Source: Wenjunlia vitaminophila DSM 41686 (GTDB taxonomy: Bacteria; Actinomycetota; Actinomycetes; Streptomycetales; Streptomycetaceae). Taken from it: a stretch of 64,000 bases of DNA. The first letter of the stretch is position 1, and each line of letters begins with the position of its first letter. Made by a program: the position numbers and the translations under genes. The stretch covers positions 1-64,000 of the forward strand of contig NZ_KB904668.1 in assembly GCF_000380165.1 (NCBI RefSeq), in the 5' to 3' direction. Shown here piece after piece: positions 8,232-17,583 of the stretch. Below the pieces are notes generated by a model, which did no database searches, was not told where the DNA came from, and was given only the letters and a program-made list of their open reading frames with translations.

Positions 8232-11200
8232 CCGGGCGCTCCCTGGCCACTATGAATGTGCAGCGTCTGAGCACACTGGCCGCGCTGGCTCTGGCGGCGC
8301 GACTGTTCCCGAACCGCTCGGAGGAGCCCTTCCGTCACGCTTCGGCGATCCGCGACGCGCATCTTCTCCTGTCCGGGCATACCCACCTGTGGAACCGCTA
8401 CGGGGAGCTGTCGTGCGAGGACACGCGGCGAGTCACCAGACTCCTGTGGCACCGCCCCGCTCGCCTCGCGATCCTCGCGGCCTTCCGCCGGGCGGTCGAA
8501 GACCTCTTCGACTCGCCCGATCTGCCCGAGGGATTCGCGGTTCTTGACGACGAGCACTACTTGATGACCGTCCAGCAACGTCTTGCATCGCTGGTGGACC
8601 AGGTGTTGGAGGAGCTCGATGGTCGCCGGTCAGCAGCCGACGAGGGACGGAGCCGGGAGCTGGCCCTCCAAGGTCACTTCCGCATTGGCACCCAGATCCC
8701 CGACCCGAGCCGCCCCGGCAACGGCGTAATCCAGGCCCACTACGTCCTCGACCTGCCCCAGATCCAAGCGCCGCTGCCGGACTTCGGTAAGCCCAAGGAT
8801 TGCCTCAGGCGGCAGGTGCCGATCGACGCGCTGCGCGCGATCGCGGACGCGCAGGACCACGCCTTCGGTCAGAGCCACCGGCGCAAGAGCCTGGAACGGA
8901 TCTTCAAGCACATCCGTCGAGCCGACGGCTCCCTGCTCGCCGACGGCTTCCTCATCCTGGACGCTGGCCTGATCCGCGTGCTGAGCGCCTGCACGGGTTC
9001 AGGCAAGAGCGTCCTGGCCAAGCTGCTCGCCGCGTGGGGCGTGAAGAACAATCTGGTGACCGGGATCGTTGTGCCACGCAACGACAGCGTGCTCTCCTTC
9101 ACCCGCGCGATCTGCAAAGAGCTGCACGCACTCGGTCTCCAGGACGCGGTCGTGGTGCCGCTGATCTCCCCGAACAGCATGCAGGAGGTGGCTGAGAAGG
9201 CCGCCCGCAGCCTCATTGAGGAAGGGCGAGCCCAGGAGGGGGATGAGGCGTACGGCGAGTTCGCCTATGGATGCGCCATGCAGGCGAAATCCACCAACAC
9301 GCAGGACGTCGACCTGTGGCAGCCCGGCCACGAGCGGTGCTCCGACTTCGAGGGCACCGATCCTGAGAGCGGTGAGACCCGGCGCCACCGCTGCCCGTGG
9401 TTCGCGCACTGCGGCAAGCATCGTCATCAGCTGAACCTCGACAAGGCCGACGTCATCATCACCAACCACATCAACCTGATGTCCGGACGCCTGCATATCC
9501 CCGTCCTGGCCGAAGGCCACGTGCGCAACCACATGACCGTCGAGGAAGCGCTCCTTCGGCTCACCCATGTTCTGCTCATCGATGAGGCGGACGCCTTCCA
9601 GGCCACTGGGTTCGCCAAGAGCGCCCACCACGTCACGCTGGCCCGCTACGGCAGCCGACAACCCAGCGCTCTGCAAGAGCTCCACGACCAGTTCAGCGTC
9701 CGCGCCGGTGCCCTGATGTACGAGCTGGAGCGGTACATCCACCCCAAGATCACCCAAGTGCGCTTCCTCGCCGAGAGCTACGTCAGCAACGCCGCGCACG
9801 GGCGTATCGCCCAGAGGGGACCCAACGAACGCAACCGCCAGCAGCTGGCCCGCCGTCGCCTGATCATCCCGCGCCGCTGGGACGCCTGGTGCACGGCACG
9901 CCTGTGGCGGTCACCTGACGGCGAGTCACCCACGCGCGAGCAGATCGATACCTTCCGCAAGCTGTTCAACCCGAAGGAGGAAGCACAGCTCGCGGGCGCG
10001 AAGGTCCCGGTCGTACCGGGGGTCGGCGAGAGCACTCGCGAACACCTGACCCAGTTGCGCACCGAGTTGCTCGACGCGACCGCGCTGCGCGAAGGCACTG
10101 ATCCCGTTTTCGACAACGTGCACGCGCGGATCGCCGCCGCTGCGCGTCCCCTCCTGGACGATCACCTTGCCGATGACGACCGCGAACTTCTCGTCGATCT
10201 CCTCGTGCGCAGGGCGTACCTGGAACAGATCCGCGCCCAGATCGAGTACGTGACCAGGTCAGGCACCTCACTGAAAGCCTCCGGTATCACGGCGGCCAAC
10301 GAGCTGACCGAAATGCTGGAGGACAACAACCAATGGCATGCTGCCCCCTACGGTCCTCTGGGGGCACCGGTATTCGGCTTCACGGCCATCCACGACATCG
10401 AGGACAAGCACCGCACCGAACTGGCCCTAACCTCCTTCGCGGGCGACCCGCACGCGTATACCGCACAACTCGGTGACACCACCGCGCTGGCGCTGTGCGG
10501 TCAGCGCCGCATCGTGCTCGGGCTGTCCGCAACCGCCTACATGCCCGGCGGGACCATGCACCACCTGATCACACCCCCTACCTGGTACGTCCCCGACGAC
10601 ATCACCGGCTCCCTCGTACTGCGGTCGCTCACATTGCGGGACGAGCGGAACAACCCCATCCGGATCTCGGGAACCTCGGACATCCACCGGGACCAGGCCC
10701 ATCAACAGATGGGCCGCGCACTGTGGTCCCAGCACATCGTCCAGCACTTGAAGAAGCTCGCCAGCCGACCTGCAACCGCACACCGCGCCCGCATCCTCGT
10801 CGCCTGCACCTCCTATGTCGGCGCCGCTCAACTCGCCGAAGGAATGATCTCCGCCGGCGCGGACCCGGAAATGATCGCAGTCGCCACCCGTGCGAGCGAT
10901 GAGAACACGGTGCCAGCCCACTACCGGCGCCGCCCCGCCTGGTACGAGATCCCCTCGGACGCGCTCGAACGCTTTCCCCACCACCCGACCGCCAAGGTCC
11001 TCATCGCGCCGCTCGCCATCGCCGAGCGCGGATTGAACATGGTCGACCACAGCGGCCGGTCCTTGGTGGGTGAGGTCATCCTCGCCGTCCGCCCGATCCC
11101 GCTCATGGACGAACCCGCCCAGCTCCTCGCCCTGATCTCGAGCCGCGCCTACAGCAGCGTCACCCACTCGGCCGACCCCGCCGAGACGCTCCGGGACCTG

Positions 11201-11533
11201 GCCATCACCTCCAGCTCCGTTCACGAGGAGCTGTTCCGCAGCCACCACTTCTTCCAGTCCCTGCCGAACAAGGTGCGGTTGTCGATCGTCGCCGAGATGC
11301 TCATCGGCATCATCCAGCTCGGTGGCCGAGTACGACGAGGCGGCGACCGAGGCGTCCTCTACCTGGCTGACTACGCCTTCCACAACCCCTCCAGCGGCAG
11401 CGACCTGCCACGCCTGATCCGCGAACTGCGGGAGGGATGGAGCCGGAGTGGCGAGCTGGAGCTCCTCCAGAACATCTACGGCAGCACCCTCCGGGCGATC
11501 TTCGACTTCGCCGACGAAAGGACCAGCAACTGA
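8228..11533 (+). CDS. pPIWI-RE-associated DinG/XPD-type helicase
   Basis: This is a superfamily 2 helicase of 1101 residues, starting at a GTG that overlaps the previous stop (GTGA). Residues 1-240 are an accessory helical domain. Walker A TGSGKS is at 256-261 and the DEAD box (LLIDEADAF) at 452-455. Four cysteines (349, 371, 389, 395) lie between them, followed by KADVIITNHINLM, the Fe-S cluster and strand layout of XPD/DinG helicases. Motif VI is QLGGRVRRGG near 1030. Such enzymes unwind DNA 5' to 3', or D-loops and RNA-DNA hybrids. In pPIWI-RE systems this helicase is one of three constant components. It ends one base into the PIWI gene (TGATG). Confidence 0.88.
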   Translation: MTGRSLATMNVQRLSTLAALALAARLFPNRSEEPFRHASAIRDAHLLLSGHTHLWNRYGELSCEDTRRVTRLLWHRPARLAILAAFRRAVEDLFDSPDLPEGFAVLDDEHYLMTVQQRLASLVDQVLEELDGRRSAADEGRSRELALQGHFRIGTQIPDPSRPGNGVIQAHYVLDLPQIQAPLPDFGKPKDCLRRQVPIDALRAIADAQDHAFGQSHRRKSLERIFKHIRRADGSLLADGFLILDAGLIRVLSACTGSGKSVLAKLLAAWGVKNNLVTGIVVPRNDSVLSFTRAICKELHALGLQDAVVVPLISPNSMQEVAEKAARSLIEEGRAQEGDEAYGEFAYGCAMQAKSTNTQDVDLWQPGHERCSDFEGTDPESGETRRHRCPWFAHCGKHRHQLNLDKADVIITNHINLMSGRLHIPVLAEGHVRNHMTVEEALLRLTHVLLIDEADAFQATGFAKSAHHVTLARYGSRQPSALQELHDQFSVRAGALMYELERYIHPKITQVRFLAESYVSNAAHGRIAQRGPNERNRQQLARRRLIIPRRWDAWCTARLWRSPDGESPTREQIDTFRKLFNPKEEAQLAGAKVPVVPGVGESTREHLTQLRTELLDATALREGTDPVFDNVHARIAAAARPLLDDHLADDDRELLVDLLVRRAYLEQIRAQIEYVTRSGTSLKASGITAANELTEMLEDNNQWHAAPYGPLGAPVFGFTAIHDIEDKHRTELALTSFAGDPHAYTAQLGDTTALALCGQRRIVLGLSATAYMPGGTMHHLITPPTWYVPDDITGSLVLRSLTLRDERNNPIRISGTSDIHRDQAHQQMGRALWSQHIVQHLKKLASRPATAHRARILVACTSYVGAAQLAEGMISAGADPEMIAVATRASDENTVPAHYRRRPAWYEIPSDALERFPHHPTAKVLIAPLAIAERGLNMVDHSGRSLVGEVILAVRPIPLMDEPAQLLALISSRAYSSVTHSADPAETLRDLAITSSSVHEELFRSHHFFQSLPNKVRLSIVAEMLIGIIQLGGRVRRGGDRGVLYLADYAFHNPSSGSDLPRLIRELREGWSRSGELELLQNIYGSTLRAIFDFADERTSN

Positions 11534-14163
11534 TGGCCGCCGCCCCCACGCGCCTCTACACCGCCGACTTCCCGCTCAGCCCGGACCTGATGGGGCAGGT
11601 GTGGCTCTACCCGCTCACCCCGGAGTTCGAAGACCTCTGGGAGAACTGCGAACGGCAGTGGGATCCCGAGGAAGGGTTCCGGACCCCACACGGCGCCCTG
11701 CGCGTCGCACTCGGCACGGTCACCGGCCGCATGATCGTTTTCACCGTCGCCCGCAGGCGCAACGTCCGGCCCGGCGAGGAACGGAGCCTGATCGTCGCCG
11801 ACGGCCCTCTGGACACCAGGCTCACCACGAGGTGCTTCGACGTCTGGCAGAAGCTGCACTTCCGCGGCGTCAGGGACGGGCAGCTCCTCAGCCACCACAT
11901 CGACTTCGAGCGCGCCGTATGCCGCCCCCTATCCGATGTCCTCAAGCGGGACGAAGTCGGATACGTCACCGGGCCCTGGTGGTGGAAAGACGCCGCCGGC
12001 TGGGCCGTCATCCAACGCCTCGCCGCACATCCCATGATCGACAAAGCCCATCCCGCCCAGCGCGCCACGACCTTCCGCGTCGGGCTGGCACACGACGCCA
12101 AAAGGCTGGTGGCCTGGGACTATCCCTACTACCGCACCATCTACCAGGGAAGGTCGAACGAACGAACGGGATGGGCGATGGCCTATGTCTCCGTCACCGG
12201 AGAAACCCAGCGCGGCCTGCCCGACCCGGTTCTCCGCTTCGACTGCCATGTCACGCGGGTTGCCGACCACTGGAGCAACGTCAAGACGGTCACCCTCAAC
12301 CACCCGCAGTTCGACACCCTCCTTCGCGTCCCGGTACGCCACGTCCCCCAGCGCGGCCCTGACGGCGAGAAGCTCCGAGACAAGAACGGCCGCCTCATCT
12401 GGAAGACGGAATTCCGCGGCCACACCGCCGCCATCGTCCAGGCGTGCGGCCTCACCCCAGTAACGTTGCCCGACAAGGCTGACGGGGACCTCGAACGCGT
12501 CCGCGCCGTCTTCCGCAACAAGGGCAGTCACCTCGTCGGCAAGGGCGTGGGCGCGTACTTCACCCTGCGCATGGCCACCCACATCGCTGACGTCCTGGGC
12601 ATCCAGCCGATCACATACGACAAGTCCCGCTACACGATCCCGGGTGCCACCATCACCCACGGCCCCATCCCGGTCAAGAAGCTGCCCCAGGCACTGGAGG
12701 CCGCCGGCTGGAAGTCCATGCGCCTGGTCGTCGTCCACGCCGCGGACACCACCCCCCGCCGCGTCATGCGCCAACTCCGCCTCGACTACGGAGTGCCGAT
12801 CCCCGAAGCTCTCGTCGGACCGGACGCCGGGTTCGACGCGAAGATCGTAGACCTCGCGCCTGCCATCACAGTGGAGTTCCGCAAGATCCCCGAACTGACC
12901 ATGCACGGCTCCCACGATCGCACGAGCATCGTCCAATCGAGTGGCTTCTTCCACTCTGACGACCCCGACCAACTCGTCGCCGCCATCTGCGAAACCACCT
13001 GGGACGGCAAGCCCATCCCCAACGACGGCAAGCCCTCCACCCGCAAGGCACTCGCCGCAGCCGGAGTCGTCAGCCAGTTCCTCACCGTGGCCGACGCCCC
13101 GACGAAAGACGAGGAGACGGACTTCCCCACCAGCGCGGCCTTGCGCCACATCTTCCAGAACGCCGGCATCATCGATGACCGGCTCGCGCGCGCGACGTGC
13201 GCCGCGCCGGACGTCCGCATGGAAGCGCCCCTCACCGAACCCGTCACCGTGGTCGGTATCCACCTGCGCCGGCACAACTACCGGCGTGTACGCGGCCAGG
13301 CACCCCGGCGACCCAAGCTCGTCGCTTGCCTGGTCGCGATGCACTTCACACCCGACACCGAGGCCCCGCCGTACACCGAGATGTACCACAATGGCCGGTG
13401 GCTGCGCTACGCCGAGGGACGGGCTGCCTACCACGCCAGCGAGATCGGCAACGAGAACTGGGGCCGGGACGGCAACGGGGCCCGCGCGGTCCGCGACCAC
13501 ATCGAGACCGCCTTGGACAGCCTCATCCTCCCAGAGGGTTACAACCGTGTTGTCCTCGTGCTCGACAAGGAGGGCAGCCGTAGCATCTACCCCGGCATGG
13601 GCGACAACCCGTTCGCCGGTGGTCTGCTTCCCGGTCGCGGCCTCGCCCAGGACGGCGTTGACGTGGCCGTTGTCCGGATCGCCTTCGGCCACCACGCGGC
13701 ACGGCCTGCCACGGTCTACCGCGCCGGCGCCGACGACCTCGCCACTATGAGCCCCAGCTACCGGCGGACCCTGATCTTCGAGAAGAGGCACCCCCACGAG
13801 ACCGTCTGGATGCTCACGCAGCAGTCGCGTCAGCAGGCCGGCAACTCACCCATGCTGCGCGAGGGCAACCGGCGGACCCGGGAAGACTTCCACACTCTCC
13901 CCTTCAATCCCATGAACAAGGACCTCCACGCCACCAGCCGCATCGAGATCGCTATCCCCCGCCCAGGTGGCTGGGAGTCCGGCGACCTCGTGGCTCTCAT
14001 CGCCCGCCAGTGCGACCAGGCCGTCGCGTGGGACCACCGCACCCTGCGCTCCGCCCCGCTTCACCTCGCCCACCACGCCGATAGGGACCACCCCGACTTC
14101 GGCAGCCACGATCCGGGGGACGGCGACGCAGGGGACGACGAGCTGGAAGAAGAGCTGCTGTAA
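11533..14163 (+). CDS. pPIWI-RE family PIWI/Argonaute-like protein
   Basis: This 876-residue protein is encoded as the third gene of the REase-helicase-PIWI set, its ATG overlapping the helicase stop by one base. The N-terminal half is the family-specific region, then a MID-like part (LVVVHAADTTPRRVMRQLR, about residues 400-420), then an RNase H-fold PIWI domain from about 570. The C-terminus RSAPLHLAHHADRDHPDF (about 839-856) matches the PLHxAxxA ending of PIWI domains. In the RNase H fold, the strand expected to carry the first catalytic aspartate reads LVACLVAMHF and has none, while the later strand VVLVLDKEG keeps D678. Slicing may therefore be lost. The family is known from genome analysis as a predicted defence against invasive DNA or RNA; the guide and target are unknown here. 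Confidence 0.85.
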   Translation: MAAAPTRLYTADFPLSPDLMGQVWLYPLTPEFEDLWENCERQWDPEEGFRTPHGALRVALGTVTGRMIVFTVARRRNVRPGEERSLIVADGPLDTRLTTRCFDVWQKLHFRGVRDGQLLSHHIDFERAVCRPLSDVLKRDEVGYVTGPWWWKDAAGWAVIQRLAAHPMIDKAHPAQRATTFRVGLAHDAKRLVAWDYPYYRTIYQGRSNERTGWAMAYVSVTGETQRGLPDPVLRFDCHVTRVADHWSNVKTVTLNHPQFDTLLRVPVRHVPQRGPDGEKLRDKNGRLIWKTEFRGHTAAIVQACGLTPVTLPDKADGDLERVRAVFRNKGSHLVGKGVGAYFTLRMATHIADVLGIQPITYDKSRYTIPGATITHGPIPVKKLPQALEAAGWKSMRLVVVHAADTTPRRVMRQLRLDYGVPIPEALVGPDAGFDAKIVDLAPAITVEFRKIPELTMHGSHDRTSIVQSSGFFHSDDPDQLVAAICETTWDGKPIPNDGKPSTRKALAAAGVVSQFLTVADAPTKDEETDFPTSAALRHIFQNAGIIDDRLARATCAAPDVRMEAPLTEPVTVVGIHLRRHNYRRVRGQAPRRPKLVACLVAMHFTPDTEAPPYTEMYHNGRWLRYAEGRAAYHASEIGNENWGRDGNGARAVRDHIETALDSLILPEGYNRVVLVLDKEGSRSIYPGMGDNPFAGGLLPGRGLAQDGVDVAVVRIAFGHHAARPATVYRAGADDLATMSPSYRRTLIFEKRHPHETVWMLTQQSRQQAGNSPMLREGNRRTREDFHTLPFNPMNKDLHATSRIEIAIPRPGGWESGDLVALIARQCDQAVAWDHRTLRSAPLHLAHHADRDHPDFGSHDPGDGDAGDDELEEELL

Positions 14164-14189
14164 CTATGCACGTCGTGCGCCGTGCTCAA

Positions 14190-14640
14190 GGCCAGTGCCA
14201 CGGTGCTCGCCGGTTGCTCCGAAGCAGGGTAGAGATTGCCGGTTGTCTCCCTGTCCACGGACATCGCCGCGTGGAGAGCTCGGCGAGGCGGGCACCTTCC
14301 CGGCCGCCAGGGGCCAGCGCGATGGCCTCCCCTATGGTGCGTAACAGCTTGGTGCACCGGCCATGGCGGAATGTCAGGTCCGGGATCTGCTCGGCGAACT
14401 CTGCTGCGGACAGCCCGAGTTGCCGCAGAAGAACCGGCGACCCGCAGGTGAAGAACCCTGAATCCGGTCCGTACGGCCTGCCATCCGGATCAACGCGACG
14501 TGCAGGGGGGACAAGTGCGGGAAGAGGGCACGACCTCGTGGCCGTTGTGGACGACGTGCTCGGGCAGGCCGGCGGCTGGTTGTGGGCTGGCTACAGGCGT
14601 GCCGGGGCGCCCTGAGCGTGAGGCGAGGGGGAGCCGCTCG
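14190..14640 (-). pseudogene. Degenerate ISL3-family transposase, N-terminal part
   Basis: On the minus strand the segment GRRFFCGNSGCP, followed in another frame by AEFAEQIPDLTFRHGR and then EAIALAPGGREGARLAEL, matches the order of the N-terminal zinc-finger and helix-turn-helix region of ISL3 transposases. It is broken by at least one frameshift, and no DDE catalytic domain follows; the frame ends near the stop of the PIWI gene. The remnant lies between the pPIWI-RE genes and the minus-strand operon, marking a junction between two cargo blocks. Limits are approximate. Confidence 0.6.
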
Positions 14641-14763
14641 GCGAGGTGGATGGGCGGGGCCACGGGGTGACCGAGGCTGTTCGACGGTGGTCATCGCGCT
14701 TGATCGGGCGGACGCGTCAACGAGCTGGTCAGTCTGCGGGTACCAACCCGTGAGTTCTCGGGG

Positions 14764-15516
14764 CTATCGACCGACTCGGACGTGCCCCATAGCTTCCGTG
14801 ACCGCCTGCCTCTCGGGAAGCGGCTGGCTCGGCGGAGCGACTGCTGCGGACGGGGAGAAGTGCATGAGATGCCCGGTGTGAGCCGGCTGCTCCAACCGTG
14901 TGCCCGGGTGGGAAGCCAGGTACTCGCGGAACGCCTGGGTCTCGCCGGGGAAGACGCCGTAGTTGTCCACGATCACGATGCCGCTCGGGGACACGAGGGG
15001 AACGAGTTCGGTGAGGCAGGTGACGGCTGGCTCGTAGAGGTCGGTGTCGATCACGAGTAGCGAGATGGCGAGTTCGGGGTGGTTGGCGACGTACTGCGGA
15101 ACCGTCTCGCACACGTCGCCGGGGACCAGGACCGTGTTCGCTTCGAGCCCGCGCCTCCGTTGCCCCAGGGTCTCAAGCAGCTGGTCTGCTCCGATGCAGT
15201 TGAGGCCGGCGACCTGCTGGATGTGGTCGACGATGCGCTGGTCGGATTCGGCGCTGGTGTGGGGGAATTCCCCGAACGTGTCGAAACCGATGAGGGGTCG
15301 GGTGTGCTCGGACTCCAGCAGGTGCCGCAGCATCGCCCACATGGTGAAGGATCCCCCGCGGAAGACACCGCACTCGACGATCGCGCCAGGGACCGTGCGG
15401 ATCCGCTGGTAAAGGTCATAAAGCGCGATTATCTTGCCGATGCGGCTGGGGCCGCAGGTCAGGAGGAAGTCCTCTTCGTGCTGGAATGCTGTGGCCGGAT
15501 CGGGAAGGTCGATCAT
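14764..15516 (-). CDS. TylF/MycF-type O-methyltransferase
   Basis: This is a 250-residue SAM-dependent methyltransferase of the macrocin O-methyltransferase family. The SAM loop is VECGVFRGGS (47-56), LIGFDTFGEF follows near residue 75, and the metal-binding aspartates are in IDTDLYEP (157, 159) and IVDNYG (184). Family members methylate sugar hydroxyls or small natural-product scaffolds, and act as Mg-dependent dimers or tetramers. Its ATG overlaps the stop of the LLM oxidoreductase by four bases (ATGA), so it is the last gene of the operon running left from about 22.1 kb. The substrate cannot be read from sequence. Confidence 0.88.
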   Translation of the reverse strand: MIDLPDPATAFQHEEDFLLTCGPSRIGKIIALYDLYQRIRTVPGAIVECGVFRGGSFTMWAMLRHLLESEHTRPLIGFDTFGEFPHTSAESDQRIVDHIQQVAGLNCIGADQLLETLGQRRRGLEANTVLVPGDVCETVPQYVANHPELAISLLVIDTDLYEPAVTCLTELVPLVSPSGIVIVDNYGVFPGETQAFREYLASHPGTRLEQPAHTGHLMHFSPSAAVAPPSQPLPERQAVTEAMGHVRVGR

Positions 15517-16481
15517 GCTGTTCCATACCTTTCTTCCTGGGTGAGTGGATTAGCGGTGGTAGTGGCTTCGGCCCGGCGAGCTGCGGCCGTGAGCAGGTCG
15601 ATCTGCTCGTCGTCGAACAGACCGAAGGGCATGCCGTGGGCGCACACGACGTGGTCGACCCCGAGGCTTTCCCATGCGGTGAGCCGGCTGTGCACCTCGT
15701 CAGGAGTGCCGATCAGCCCCCGTTTGCGCCACGCTTCGAAGCTGAGCCCGTCGAGGTGACCGCCAGGTACCCAACGGCGCAGCCTGGTCCACCGCTGGTG
15801 GAGATCGTCTTCGTCCGTTCCGATGACGGTGGTGAGCCCGACGGAGCGCAGGATGGGGGCTCTTTCCCGTGCCGACGGCTGCGCCGCATTCAGCCGTGCG
15901 AGACGCTGCCAGTAACTGGCAGGGGTGGGGTCCCAGGCCAGGTTCCAACCATCGGCGATGCGCGCGGCAACGCTCAGAATGCCGCTGCGTTTGCCCCCGA
16001 CCCAAACCGGCGGTGCCGTAGGACCCAGCTCGGTGCGGATCAGCGCAGCAGTCCGTTCCACGTCGGCGAGCCGGTCGGCGGCTGCGGAGAACCGGCGGCC
16101 TGCCGCTGCGAATTCCGCGGCATTCCAGCCGGCGCCGAGGCCGATGTCTAGGCGTTCTCCGGCGAGATCGGCAACCGTTGCGATCTGGTGGACGAGGAGT
16201 TCGGGTTCCCGCAGCGATGCGGGAGTGACTAGAGATCCGAGCCGGATGCGACGGGTGGTCGCGGCGATCGCGGCCAAGAGAGTCCAGCAGTCCGGGGAGC
16301 GGCGACGGTCCTGGGGGGCGACGTCCAGCCAGAGATGGTCGGATACCCAGAGCTGGTGCAGTCCGGCCTGCTCCGCTCTTTGGGCGTAGGCGAGTGCCCT
16401 GCGCGTCCGGTGTGCTCCGGTGACCTTTGGGTTAGGGAAGAACCCGTCGTAATGGGGCAGTGCCAGGCCGATCGTGATCAC
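15513..16481 (-). CDS. LLM-class (F420-dependent-type) oxidoreductase
   Basis: A 322-residue TIM-barrel protein of the luciferase-like/F420-dependent family: MITIGLALPHYDG at the start, LWVSDHLW, the GSLVTPASLREPELLVHQIATVADL segment, and GERLDIGLGAGWNAAEF. Streptomycete members usually use coenzyme F420, though FMN cannot be excluded. The GTG start overlaps the preceding kinase stop as GTGA, and the end overlaps the methyltransferase start as ATGA, so it is translated within the operon. It should supply a hydride-transfer or oxidation step in the same pathway; the substrate is unknown. Confidence 0.87.
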   Translation of the reverse strand: MITIGLALPHYDGFFPNPKVTGAHRTRRALAYAQRAEQAGLHQLWVSDHLWLDVAPQDRRRSPDCWTLLAAIAATTRRIRLGSLVTPASLREPELLVHQIATVADLAGERLDIGLGAGWNAAEFAAAGRRFSAAADRLADVERTAALIRTELGPTAPPVWVGGKRSGILSVAARIADGWNLAWDPTPASYWQRLARLNAAQPSARERAPILRSVGLTTVIGTDEDDLHQRWTRLRRWVPGGHLDGLSFEAWRKRGLIGTPDEVHSRLTAWESLGVDHVVCAHGMPFGLFDDEQIDLLTAAARRAEATTTANPLTQEERYGTA

Positions 16482-17566
16482 CCCAAGCTCCCCTCGGTCT
16501 GCTGCGGGTGGGTGAAGGCTTCCAGCAGCGGGTGCGGACGGTCGGAGTACGCGGAGTCGAGGATCCGGGCCGCCTCGCCCAGGAGTGGAGCGAACAGGTG
16601 GTGCCTTCCCTCCACGATGACCTTGGGTATTTCCCGGAACAGGAGCATCGCGGTGTGAACAGCGAGCGCACCGAAGTCCTCTTCGAGTTCGGCGGGCCGA
16701 CTCATCCGCCGGAAGGCGCGCACCGCCGGGGCGGTCCACCTGGAGAGAACGGCCGGGGGTGTGCTGCTGTAACTGAGCGCGAGTGCGGACCGTGTAGGCG
16801 TGATCCTGCCGTGCGTGCCGGCCAGGAGGCTCTCGACGTACCACCAGCCGACGAGGTGGCTTGTCATCATGCGCCAGTCCTGATGGTGGCCGGACCACTC
16901 CCAGTCCACCAGGTGCCACTGCCCCGCATGGTCGAGCAGGATGTTGCGGGGTTGTGGGTCTCCGTGGCAGGCGACGCGAATAGCGGGTGTTCGCAGGGCT
17001 GCCAGCCGATGCAGCATCCGGTCCAGGGATCCGTGGTCCGTGCCGTTGACGATGATGTGGTGCTGGCCGTCGATCGGTATTCGCAAGTGGTGCGCGGCGT
17101 GGTGTAAGCCGTGGCGGCCACGTTCCAGTCGCAGCGTGTGTTTTCTGGTGGCCAGCGCAGGCTCGAAGCCGGGCCGTGCGGACTGGAGCCATACCTGGCA
17201 GAGTGCCTCGGTCACCTCGGTCCATATTGCGGCTGCCTGGGTGGTGGGCCCGGGACGGAGGGCGGCGTCTGCCAGGGTGGTTACCGAGGGACAGCGAGTG
17301 ATCAGCGTGTCGCTGCCGTGGTGGTGGCCGGCGAAGAGGACCTCGGGAAGTCTGGCGCCGAAGTAGGGGGCGATGGTGTCCCGGGCGCGGGCCTGCTGGA
17401 TGGCGGGCACTCGCGGGTTGCGGGCGGTCTTGACGGCCACGAGCGTGCCGTCGGGGCGTTGGACGATGCGGACGAGGGCTCCCGAGGAGCCGGTGCGGAC
17501 GATACGGACGGTGTGGGCGGTGCGGGAGCTTAAGGACCGCTCCCGCACCGACGTGCCAGAAGGCAT
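16478..17566 (-). CDS. APH-family small-molecule kinase
   Basis: This 362-residue protein has an aminoglycoside-phosphotransferase fold: nucleotide-binding lysine in TLVAVKT (K46), the catalytic loop CHGDPQPRNILL (H201, D203, N208) and the metal-binding DWEWSG (D221). Family members phosphorylate hydroxyls of antibiotics, sugars, choline or homoserine-like substrates. It lies 17 bp after the auxiliary TrpRS gene and overlaps the LLM oxidoreductase. In this operon it could perform a biosynthetic phosphorylation or provide self-protection by modifying the product. No close functional subfamily is apparent to me. Confidence 0.82.
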   Translation of the reverse strand: MPSGTSVRERSLSSRTAHTVRIVRTGSSGALVRIVQRPDGTLVAVKTARNPRVPAIQQARARDTIAPYFGARLPEVLFAGHHHGSDTLITRCPSVTTLADAALRPGPTTQAAAIWTEVTEALCQVWLQSARPGFEPALATRKHTLRLERGRHGLHHAAHHLRIPIDGQHHIIVNGTDHGSLDRMLHRLAALRTPAIRVACHGDPQPRNILLDHAGQWHLVDWEWSGHHQDWRMMTSHLVGWWYVESLLAGTHGRITPTRSALALSYSSTPPAVLSRWTAPAVRAFRRMSRPAELEEDFGALAVHTAMLLFREIPKVIVEGRHHLFAPLLGEAARILDSAYSDRPHPLLEAFTHPQQTEGSLG

Positions 17567-17583
17567 GGGTCTCCCGGTGTCCT

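Noticed and set aside
11929-13797. Long minus-strand open frame opposite the PIWI gene
   Set aside because: No domain, no ribosome-binding site, and the plus strand has a coherent PIWI-family protein.
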